Of a stretch of 64,000 bases of DNA, positions 25,501 to 37,500 are shown piece by piece. Positions within the stretch are counted from its first letter, which is position 1; each line of letters starts with the position of its first letter. This stretch comes from Nematostella vectensis (lineage: Eukaryota; Cnidaria; Anthozoa; Actiniaria; Edwardsiidae). Position numbers and translations under genes: made by a program. The stretch covers positions 10,849,070 through 10,913,069 of the forward strand of contig NC_064038.1 of NCBI RefSeq assembly GCF_932526225.1. The letters run 5' to 3'. Below the pieces are notes generated by a model. It ran no database searches, had not been told where the DNA came from, and worked only from the letters and a program-made list of their open reading frames with translations.

Positions 25501-28500
25501 TTATCTACCGAAACAAGCTACTAGCATCTAGCTGTCTACCGAAACAAGCAACTAGCATCTAGCTGTCTACCGAAACAAGCTACTAGCATGTAGCTGTCTA
25601 CCGAAACAAGCTACTAGCATCTAGCTGTCTACCGAACAAGCTACTAGCATCTATAGCTGTCTACCGAAACAAGCTACTAGCATCTATAGCTGTCTACCGA
25701 AACAAGCTACTAGCATCTATAGCTCTCTACCGAAACAAGCTACTAGCATCTATAGCTGTCTACCGAAACAAGCTACTAGCATCTATAGCTGTCTACCGAA
25801 ACAAGCTACTAGCATCTAGCTGCCTACCGAACAAGCTACTAGCATCTATAGCTGTCTACCGAACAAGGTACTAGCATCTAGCAATCTACCGAAACAAGCT
25901 ACTAGCATGTAGCTGTCTACCGAAACAAGCTACTAGCATCTAGCTGTCTACCGAACAAGCTACTAGCATCTATAGCTGTCTACCGAAACAAGCTACTAGC
26001 ATCTATAGCTTTCTACCGAACAAGCTACTAGCATCTATAGCTGTCTACCGAAACAAGCTACTAGCATGTAGCTGTCTACCGAAACAAGCTACCAGCATCT
26101 AGCTGTCTACCGAACAAGCTACTAGCATCTATAGCTGTCTACCGAAACAAGCTACTAGCATCTATAGCTCTCTACCGAAACAAGCTACTAGCATCTATAG
26201 CTGTCTACCGAAACAAGCTACTAGCATCTATAGCTGTCTACCGAAACAAGCTACTAGCATCTAGCTGTCTACCGAAATAAGCTACTAGCGTCTACTTATC
26301 TACCGAAACAAGCTACTAGCATCTAGCTGTCTACCGAAACAAGCAACTAGCATCTAGCTGTCTACCGAAACAAGCTACTAGCATGTAGCTGTCTACCGAA
26401 ACAAGCTACTAGCATCTAGCTGTCTACCGAACAAGCTACTAGCATCTATAGCTGTCTACCGAAACAAGCTACTAGCATCTATAGCTGTCTACCGAAACAA
26501 GCTACTAGCATCTATAGCTCTCTACCGAAACAAGCTACTAGCATCTATAGCTGTCTACCGAAACAAGCTACTAGCATCTATAGCTGTCTACCGAAACAAG
26601 CTACTAGCATCTAGCTGCCTACCGAACAAGCTACTAGCATCTATAGCTGTCTACCGAACAAGGTACTAGCATCTAGCAATCTACCGAAACAAGCTACTAG
26701 CATGTAGCTGTCTACCGAAACAAGCTACTAGCATCTAGCTGTCTACCGAACAAGCTACTAGCATCTATAGCTGTCTACCGAAACAAGCTACTAGCATCTA
26801 TAGCTTTCTACCGAACAAGCTACTAGCATCTATAGCTGTCTACCGAAACAAGCTACTAGCATGTAGCTGTCTACCGAAACAAGCTACCAGCATCTAGCTG
26901 TCTACCGAACAAGCTACTAGCATCTATAGCTGTCTACCGAAACAAGCTACTAGCATGTAGCTGTCTACCGAAACAAGCTACTAACATCTATAGCTGTCTA
27001 CCGAAACAAGCTACTAGCATCTAGCTATCTACCGAAACAAGCTACTAGCATCTAGCTGTCTACCGAAACAAGCTACTAGCATCTAGCTGTCTACCGAAAC
27101 AAGCTACTAGCATGTAGCTGTCTACCGAAACAAGCTACTAGCATGTAGCTGTCTACCGAAATAAGCTACCAGCATCTAGCTGTCTACCGAACAAGCTACT
27201 AGCATGTAGCTGTCTACCGAAACAAGCTACTAGCATGTAGCTGTCTACCGAAACAAGCTACTAGCATGTAGCTGTCTACCGAAACAAGCTACTAGCATCT
27301 AGCTGTCTACCGAACAAGCTACTAGCATGTAGCTGTCTACCGAAACAAGCTACTAGCATCTAGCTGTCTACCGAAATAAGCTACTAGCGTCTACTTATCT
27401 ACCGAAACAAGCTACTAGCATCTAGCTGTCTACCGAAACAAGCAACTAGCATCTAGCTGTCTACCGAAACAAGCTACTAGCATGTAGCTGTCTACCGAAA
27501 CAAGCTACTAGCATCTAGCTGTCTACCGAAACAAGCAACTAGCATGTAGCTGTCTACCGAAACAAGCTACTAGCATGTAGCTGTCTACCGAAACAAGCAA
27601 CTAGCATCTAGCTGTCTACCGAAACAAGCTACTAGCATGTAGCTGTCTACCGAAACAAGCTACTAGCATGTAGCTGTCTACCGAAACAAGCTACTAGCAT
27701 GTAGCTGTCTACCGAAACAAGCTACTAGCATCTAGCTGTCTACCGAAACAAGCAACTAGCGTCTACTTATCTACCGAAACAAGCTACTAGCATCTAGCTG
27801 TCTGAACAAGCTACTAGAATCTATCTATCTACAGAAACAAGGTATATGTTAGGACTAGCATCTAGTAATCAACAGAGATAGGATAATGCTAGCATCTAGC
27901 AATAAACAGAGATGAGATTATTTGACAAGGTTTTGTTAGGCCTAGCATCTAGAAAACCATACAAAGACAAGGTTATGTTAGGCGTAGCATCTAGAAAACC
28001 ATACAGAGACAAGGTTATGTTAGGTGTAGCATCTAGAAAACCATACAGAGACAAGGTTATATTAGGCCTAGCATCTAGGAAACCATACAGAGACAAGGTT
28101 ATGTTAGGCCTAGCATCTAGGAAACCATACAGGGGCAAGGTTATGTTAGGTGTAGCATCTAGAAAACCATACAGAGACAAGGTTATGTTAGGCCTAGCAT
28201 CTAGAAAACCATACAGAGACAAGGTTATGTTAGGTGTAGCATCTAGGAAACCATACAGAGACAAGGTTATATTAGGCCTAGCATCTAGGAAACCATACAG
28301 AGACAAGGTTATATTAGGCCTAGCATCTAGGAAACCATACAGAGACAAGGTTATGTTAGGTGTAGCATCTAGAAAACCATACAGGGACAAGGTTATGTTA
28401 GGCCTAGCATCTAGAAAACCATACAGAGACAAGGTTATGTTAGGCGTAGCATCTAGGAAACCATACAGAGACAAGATTATGTTAGGTGTAGCATCTAGAA

Positions 28501-31500
28501 AACCATACAGGGACAAGGTTATTTTAGGTGTAGCATCTAGAAAACCATACAAAGACAAGGTTATGTTAGGCGTAGCATCTAGGAAACCATACAGAGACAA
28601 GATTATGTTAGGTGTAGCATCTAGAAAACCATACAGGGGCAAGGTTATGTTAGGCGTAGCATCTAGAAAACCATACAGAGACAAGGTTATGTTAGGCCTA
28701 GCATCTAGAAAACCATACAGAGACAAGGTTATGTTAGGTGTAGCATCTAGGAAACCATACAGAGACAAGGTTATATTAGGCCTAGCATCTAGGAAACCAT
28801 ACAGAGACAAGGTTATATTAGGCCTAGCATCTAGGAAACCATACAGAGACAAGGTTATGTTAGGTGTAGCATCTAGAAAACCATACAGGGACAAGGTTAT
28901 ATTAGGCCTAGCATCTAGGAAACCATACAGAGACAAGGTTATGTTAGGTGTAGCATCTAGAAAACCATACAGGGACAAGGTTATGTTAGGCCTAGCATCT
29001 AGAAAACCATACAAAGACAAGGTTATGTTAGGCCTAGCATCTAGAAAACCATACAGAGACAAGGTTATGTTAGGCCTAGCATCTAGGAAACCATTCAGAG
29101 ACAAGGTTATGTTAGGCGTAGCATCTAGAAAACCATTCAGAGACAAGGTTATGTTAGGCCTAGCATCTAGGAAACCATACAGAGACAAGGTTATGCTAGG
29201 CGTAGCATCTAGAAAACCATACAGAGACAAGATTATGTTAGGCCTAGCATCTAGAAAACCATACAGGGGCAAGGTTATATTAGGTGTAGCATCTAGAAAA
29301 CCATTCAGAGACAAGGTTATGTTAGGCGTAGCATCTAGGAAACCATACAGAGACAAGGTTATGTTAGGCGTAGCATCTAGAAAACCATACAGAGACAAGG
29401 TTATGTTAGGCGTAGCATCTAGAAAACCATACAGAGACAAGGTTATGTTAGGCGTAGCATCTAGGAAACCATACAGAGACAAGGTTATGTTAGGCGTAGC
29501 ATCTAGAAAACCATTCAGAGACAAGGTTATGTTAGGCGTAGCATCTAGGAAACCATACAGAGACAAGGTTTTGTTAGGCGTAGCATCTAGAAAACCATAC
29601 AGAGACAAGGTTATATTAGGTGTAGCATCTAGAAAACCATACAGAGACAAGGTTATGTTAGGCGTAGCATCTAGAAAACCATACAGAGACAAGATTATGT
29701 TAGGTGTAGCATCTAGAAAACCATACAGAGACAAGGTTATGTTAGGCGTAGCATCTAGGAAACCATACAGAGACAAGGTTTTGTTAGGCGTAGCATCTAG
29801 GAAACCATACAGAGACAAGGTTATGTTAGGCGTAGCATCTAGAAAACCATACAGAGACAAGGTTATATTAGGTGTAGCATCTAGAAAACCATTCAGAGAC
29901 AAGGTTATGTTAGGCGTAGCATCTAGGAAACCATACAGAGACAAGGTTATATTAGGTGTAGCATCTAGAAAACCATTCAGAGACAAGGTTATGTTAGGCG
30001 TAGCATCTAGGAAACCATACAGAGACAAGGTTTTGTTAGGCGTAGCATCTAGAAAACCATACAGAGACAAGGTTATATTAGGTGTAGCATCTAGAAAACC
30101 ATTCAGAGACAAGGTTATGTTAGGCGTAGCATCTAGGAAACCATACAGAGACAAGGTTTTGTTAGGCGTAGCATCTAGAAAACCATACAAAGACAAGGTT
30201 ATATTAGGTGTAGCATCTAGAAAACCATACAGAGACAAGGTTATGTTAGGTGTAGCATCTAGAAAACCATACAGAGACAAGGTTATGTTAGGCGTAGCAT
30301 CTAGGAAACCATACAGAGACAAGGTTTTGTTAGGCGTAGCATCTAGGAAACCATACAGAGACAAGGTTATGTTAGGCGTAGCATCTAGAAAACCATACAG
30401 AGACAAGGTTATGTTAGGCGTAGCATCTAGAAAACCATACAGAGACAAGATTATGTTAGGCGTAGCATCTAGAAAACCATACAAAGACAAGGTTATGTTA
30501 GGCGTAGCATCTAGAAAACCATTCAGAGACAAGGTTATGTTAGGTGTAGCATCTAGAAAACCATTCAGAGACAAGGTTATGTTAGGTGTAGCATCTAGAA
30601 AATCATGCAGAGACAAGGTTATGTTAGGCGTAGCATCTAGAAAACCATACAGAGACAAGGTTATGTTAGGCGTAGCATCTAGAAAACCATACAGAGACAA
30701 GGTTATATTAGGCCTAGCATCTAGAAAACCATACAGAGACAAGGTTATGTTAGGTGTAGCATCTAGAAAACCATGCAGAGACAAGGTTATGTTAGGCCTA
30801 GCATCTAGAAAACCATACAGAGACAAGGTTATGTTAGGCGTAGCATCTAGAAAACCATACAGAGACAAGGTTATGTTAGGCGTAGCATCTAGAAAACCAT
30901 ACAAAGACAAGGTTATGTTAGGCGTAGCATCTAGAAAACCATTCAGAGACAAGGTTATGTTAGGCGTAGCATCTAGAAAACCATACAGAGACAAGGTTAT
31001 GTTAGGCCTAGCATCTAGAAAACCATACAGAGACAAGGTTATGTTAGGCGTAGCATCTAGAAAACCATACAGAGACAAGGTTATGTTAGGCGTAGCATCT
31101 AGAAAACCATACAGAGACAAGATTATGTTAGGCCTAGCATCTAGAAAACCATACAGAGACAAGGTTATGTTAGGCGTAGCATCTAGAAAACCATACAGGA
31201 GCAAGGTTATGTTAGGCGTAGCATCTAGAAAACCATTCAGAGACAAGGTTATGTTAGGCGTAGCATCTAAAAAACCATATAGAGAGACAAGGTTATGTTA
31301 GGCGTAGCATCTAGAAAACCATACAGAGACAAGGTTATGTTAGGCGTAGCATCTAGAAAACCATACAGAGACAAGGTTATGTTAGGCGTAGCATCTAGAA
31401 AACCATACAGAGACAAGGTTATGTTAGGTGTAGCATCTAGAAAACCATACAGAGACAAGGTTATGTTAGGCGTAGCATCTAGAAAACCATACAGAGACAA

Positions 31501-34500
31501 GGTTATGTTAGGCGTAGCATCTAGAAAACCATACAGAGACAAGGTTATGTTAGGTGTAGCATCTAGAAAACCATACAGGGGCAAGGTTATGTTAGGCGTA
31601 GCATCTAGAAAACCATACAGAGACAAGGTTATGTTAGGCGTAGCATCTAGAAAACCATACAGAGACAAGGTTATGTTAGGCGTAGCATCTAGAAAACCAT
31701 ACAGGGACAAGGTTATGTAAGGCGTAGCATCTAGAAAACCATACAGAGACAAGGTTATGTTAGGCCTAGCATCTAGAAAACCATACAGAGACAAGGTTAT
31801 GTTAGGCGTAGCATCTAGAAAACCATACAGAGACAAGGTTATGTTAGGCGTAGCATCTAGAAAACCATACAGAGACAAGGTTATGTTAGGCGTAGCATCT
31901 AGAAAACCATACAGAGACAAGGTTATGTTAGGCGTAGCATCTAGAAAACCATACAGGGGCAAGGTTATGTTAGGCGTAGCATCTAGAAAACCATTCAGAG
32001 ACAAGGTTATGATAGGCGTAGCATCTAGAAAACCATACAGAGACAAGGTTATGTTAGGCGTAGCATCTAGGAAACCATACAGAGACAAGGTTAAGTTAGG
32101 CGTAGCATCTAGAAAACCATTCAGAGACAAGGTTATGTTAGGCCTAGCATCTAGAAAACCATACAGAGACAAGGTTATGTTAGGTGTAGCATCTAGAAAA
32201 CCATACAGAGACAAGGTTATGTTAGGCGTAGCATCTAGAAAACCATACAGAGACAAGGTTATATTAGGCGTAGCATCTAGAAAACCATACAGAGACAAGG
32301 TTATGTTAGGCGTAGCATCTAGAAAACCATTCAGAGACAGGGTTATGTTAGGCGTAGCATCTAGAAAACCATACAGGGGCAAGGTTATGTTAGGCGTAGC
32401 ATCTAGAAAATCATGCAGAGACAAGGTTATGTTAGGCCTCAGGCTTAGCCAAGCCAGACAGACAGATAAACAGGCACAAAGAGAAACTGACAGACAGACA
32501 GACAGACAGACGGATGACTAGACGGCCAGGGATAACAGGTTTGCCGTCTTCTGGACTGTGATGTGTCACGTGTTCCAGAATTGTTGGTTGCTATAGTGAC
32601 GAGGTATGCGTGCGGGCTATGCTTTTGGTTGCTATAGCATACGGAGTTTGCTTGCCAGTCTGTGGATGGCCCAGCCAAGGACGGCTGTTAGTAGGAGACG
32701 TGACAAGTGAGCGCAAAATCGCAATTTTCTAGCACGGACACCTATCGGGACGGATAATCAGTAATCAGCTTTGTTGTCTGTCCGTTATAACGAGGTTCAA
32801 ATAAGGCTAGAGCTGATTGTATCGCCCACACAAGATTATTCATTATAAGTCTATATGAATAGAACTGATGTTATTGATGTTGAATCAACCTGTCACGTGA
32901 TCACGAACATGCACAAACCAAGCGTACAGTACAAGAAAACATATGGACGAGATTTATGAGTACTCAAATTCGGGCACAAATCGTTCATTGATTTATTTAA
33001 AACTTTTCTATCTTTATTCACTTTCTTCTAATTTTTGTCTTTATCACATTGCTTGTTTTATACAGCCATATATATTTTGTAAAAGTGCCGGGCGGTGCTT
33101 AAATTCTTAGAGAGTAGAGCTATTTTTTTTGTATTGGCCTCTCATTCAACTATTTATTCGCAGGTTCCTTTACACAATTACCTACACACAATTAACACTA
33201 CACTCAGTTACGTACATTACTTATTGTCAAATAATAAACTAAGAATATCACAGAAAAAAATATGACGTACAACCTCGTGGTAGCACTAGGAAGTACTAAG
33301 CGTGGTCACGCCCTAAACATTGAGTAAGTGACCTATAATGGCTCGATTAAGTCCCCCCATTTTTTAAGATGTGTATTTAGCTTTCCCTGCATTTTGGCTA
33401 TTGTTTTCTAGATTTTTTCGTAGTGGATCAGAAAATTGAGAAAATACATTAAGGGCGGTCTCTTATTAGAATCCTTTTTTTTTGTAAAGTAAATATTGAA
33501 ATAGTAACAGAATAAAATTTTTCGTTATTTGGCTGGTTTCGTCTATTCCCAGTAAAATAATCTCTAGACTTAATATGGTGGTAAATGTAATGTAACATCA
33601 GTCCGCATCCAATGGCATATCTCAAAATATAAATGTCCAGCTTCAACACAAAATAGACGATCTATAGTCTTTTGGTAGCTGTAGCTTACACAGCAAGCAT
33701 GACAGTATTGGAGTTTTGCAAGGACCGAGAAGCCGTACTGATGCAACGATTCTTCGTTACTCCATATATTCTCTTGAACAGTACCCACGACTTTTGCACA
33801 TGCACAACCACTTGACAGGGCCAAAAAAAAAAAAAAACAAAGATATCAGGAATTGGAGATCCCAATCGTAATCATTCCCATCTATAAAATAAACTCGGAC
33901 TGGACGTTCTTCTAATTTTTTTTTATAATAAAAATAAGGTGCACAAGATTTGCAGCTAGAACGGTGGAACGTTTCCACTCATCATGACGTTTGCTTTCAT
34001 ATACCGCGATAATGGCTTGTTGCATGAATCAGATAGAGCGAGTCAGATCTCTAAAAAAATATTAGGTAATAATTTGATAAGAAAGTGCGATTACAATAGC
34101 AACAACCGTGAAATTCAAACATGTAGAGCATCGAATAAAGCACTGCTATCTGCGGCTGCGGTTAGTACCACTTTAGATGTTTGTAATTTAGGACAAATCT
34201 AACGAACTTAGAATTAATAAAACATGTTTGGGGAATATATCAGTATCTTAGTACTATAACAGTCTATTGTTTGCACTGAAATCACACAGAGATATGTCGA
34301 CTGAAGCGATAAAATGCTTTTAAGTAATTCGAATGGGTTTTTATTAAAAAAGGAAGAATCTAAAGTCTTCGGGGGAGCGTGCGAAAACAAGTTTACATTG
34401 AATCCTTGAAAATATCTTCAATTTTTGAGCTGAGATGGAGATATAATCAAGAAAAAGAAACACTATGGATTCAAAGGAAAAAGAAGGGGAGAATGCGTTA

Positions 34501-37500
34501 ACAAGCGATGAAATTTCTGTGTCTGTCCACGAAAAAAAGACTATGACAAGCATCACAGTTCGTAGGTTCGGGCCCACAAAGAGTGCTACAATCAACACAA
34601 AAGATCATAGAGAGAAATCCTCGAAGCAATTCCCACGAGTGGCTAAGCTGCGGTATTCGTCGCTGCACGAAAAAGCTACAGAACGACCGCAAGTGAGAGG
34701 AGACGCGACCAGAACGACTGAGATGGGTGGAAATGGAAAGGGAGAGTTAGGAAAAGCGAGCAGACGAAAACCGCGAGAAAACCCGCCAAAGGTACAGAAG
34801 AAAAGGCTCGACTTTCGGAGTGTAAAACGAGAAATCAAAGGCTCGTCAAAGTATCGAAAATAAAAGAGTGTGGTAGCACAAAACTAAACAAATAAAAACG
34901 ATTCTAACCTAGAAATTTTTTTTATAATAAAAGTAAAAAAGATAAAAAACAAATTGAAATGCAATTTTTCTTCATTTCAGACTCCAGTTGTTATTTTACG
35001 GCGCCTTGAAACTACAAAGAAGGAAGAAAATCACACGCTGATTGTCACGCATCACCTTGCCGAACGGATCACGGACCGCATATACTGCATACGAGGACGC
35101 GAAGATTCGTCGAAAAACACCGACAGTACGCCGAGCTCTCCGAACATCTCCGAGCGAAGCACGAAGACCTCTTACCCGAGCTCGAAGTCGTCAATTGTTG
35201 GCTCACCGAAAATGGAAAGGTCGAAAAGTCTCGACAGGATACGGCATTTTTTAAGAAAAAGGGAAAAAACAGAGAATGAGTCAACAGATGGGGTTAAAGT
35301 AAGAAAAGATACGCCGATTTTACCGCGAAGACGAAATGACGATGCTGTTAGTCATTATTTACGAACGCAACGAAGTTCCCCTTCTAATGAAAGCAAGACT
35401 GGTGATCAGGCTAAGAGCTCAAGACATTTGTTTCCACCCTACGTTGAAACCACCAGCAAACTTCGAGGGGCCGTCCCAAGAGACAGTAATGCTAAGCATA
35501 ATTCCTTCAAAGATCAGGTGCATGGCAAAGTTGAAATGAAGAAAAACTTAGAAGATAAAAGAAAGGCGTTGAGAAAGGATAGCGTTTACGAGTCGAGAAC
35601 CTTTGAAACGATTCCAGAAGAATGCTTTGAGATAGACATCAAAGACAAGGGCGATGTTGATAGCACGAAGGAATGTCAGCCATGTAGTTCAGTGAGGTTG
35701 ATGGAGAACTCTAGAGGTCCTGATAAGAAGCCGAGAGCACAATCTATTAGACAAGCTACGAGCAAAACTTTACGTGAAGATGGTGGATCAAGTAATTGTG
35801 ACGAGAAACCCATTACGGCGAACGTCATATTCGATATTGGGAATGGGATGGGTTATTACAAGAATGACAAGAGAGATGGGCTCGCGCGAAGCAAACAGGT
35901 TGCTCTTGGCTGCCTCAGAAAACTAGAGTTGGGCACTGAAGGGCACAATGGGACTCGGAAAGGCCCGATGGGAAGCTTGGAAAGAGATAAAGGTCTGCAA
36001 GGAAAAGGTGAGAAAGTCATGTTTTGATCCCCACAGCCTGATAAAGTAATCAACATCAAAATCACCGCCAACTTCAGATCGCCGTTGTTGTCATCATCGT
36101 CATCACTATCATCATCATTATCATCATTATCATTATCATTATCATTATCATTATCATTATCATTATCATTATCATTATCATTATCATTATCATTATCATT
36201 ATCATTATCATTATCATTATCATTATCATCATCGTCATCATTATCATCAAAGTCAACATTATCATCATTATCATCATCGTCATCACTACCGTCACCGTTG
36301 TCATTACTAAAGTACCGAAAACTCTTTCTTTTAAGTAGAAGACAGGCACATGTGGGTCGAGTCCTTGGGACTTACACGCAAGGAGAGAACAAGTCTCCTG
36401 ACAAACCGACATCTGAACAGTAATCACATCATGGCAGCCCAAGTACTCATCAAGCGGAAGATGCCGACATTCGGCAGCCTTCAGCATCCGGTGAGTCATA
36501 CATTTTATCAACACAACAATTACACATATCGAGATTGGTGGGTAAATCCATTTTTAACCTGGTTTTAATCAAACAATAAGTTATATTAGCCTTCTGTAGA
36601 GTAACCAGCCACTCTTCATACATTCCAGGACGAAGCGTTCCTCGCAACAGGGAGTCCTCGTTTTATTCAGATCATCAACACGGGTCAGCCTTATGAATGG
36701 GTGACTTTGACAGGCTGCGAGGGGTCACTTCTAGTCCTCTATGATACCTTATGTAACACACCAGAAGATATCATTACCAGGAAGGGGCCACTCCCAACAA
36801 CCGGTACTTTGTCCAGACAACATCAAATAACAAGCAAAACTATTCAAGAACCTTATCAAGAATGTAAAACTATCAACACACAGAAAGCTGATGAGATGTT
36901 CAGGAAGAAAACATTTCAGGTAGTTGGTAACATGTTTAGTCAGCACCAAATGCCAAACAGGACTAAAGGAGAACCTCATCCTGATCAAATACTCTCCACA
37001 GAGGAACCATGTTATACCAGGAGCCAGAACAATGTTATACCAGAACCGTTACCAGTAGCTGTCCAGATACAGATTGCACAAATCTGTAGACAGACCCATC
37101 TTGTTGAAGAGCTGTGGATTTGTAGGCCTCTAATACAGCAGTGTATTGGCGTCACAGACTCCGGGTTATTTGCAATTGCGTTCGCAGTTGAAGCCGCCAT
37201 CGGAGGTGGCCTTCCCATGGTGCAGTTTGAGCCCAGACAAATGAGAAGTCACTTGCTCAAATGCTTTGAAGAAGAAGACATCAAACCTTTTCCAAGAACC
37301 CCCCAAACAGATTACAATCATATGGCTAAAGTCATTTCTGAGAAACATAGTTATATGAGAGATGAAGAAGACATCAAATGGATTCCAAGAACCTCCCAAA
37401 CTGATTACAGTCACATGGCTGAAGCAAGTTATGAGAAACACACCTATGTGAGAGATGAAGAGGACATCAAATGTATTCCAAGAATCTCCCATACAGATTT

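Noticed and set aside
23331-32440. CRISPR-like array
   Set aside because: Units are contiguous and variable in place with no unique spacers; genes around are animal with introns.
27896-32521. Four long open frames in array 2 as protein-coding genes
   Set aside because: A 42-bp tandem period keeps any stop-free frame open; two opposite frames are open at once, and the region lies in a SNAPC3 intron. Kept as a finding only.
33570-33824. Cys/His-rich minus-strand frame as the missing SNAPC3 zinc-domain exon
   Set aside because: Residue order fits poorly, whereas exons at 23296-23189 and 22658-22514 match the family with correct phase and spacing.
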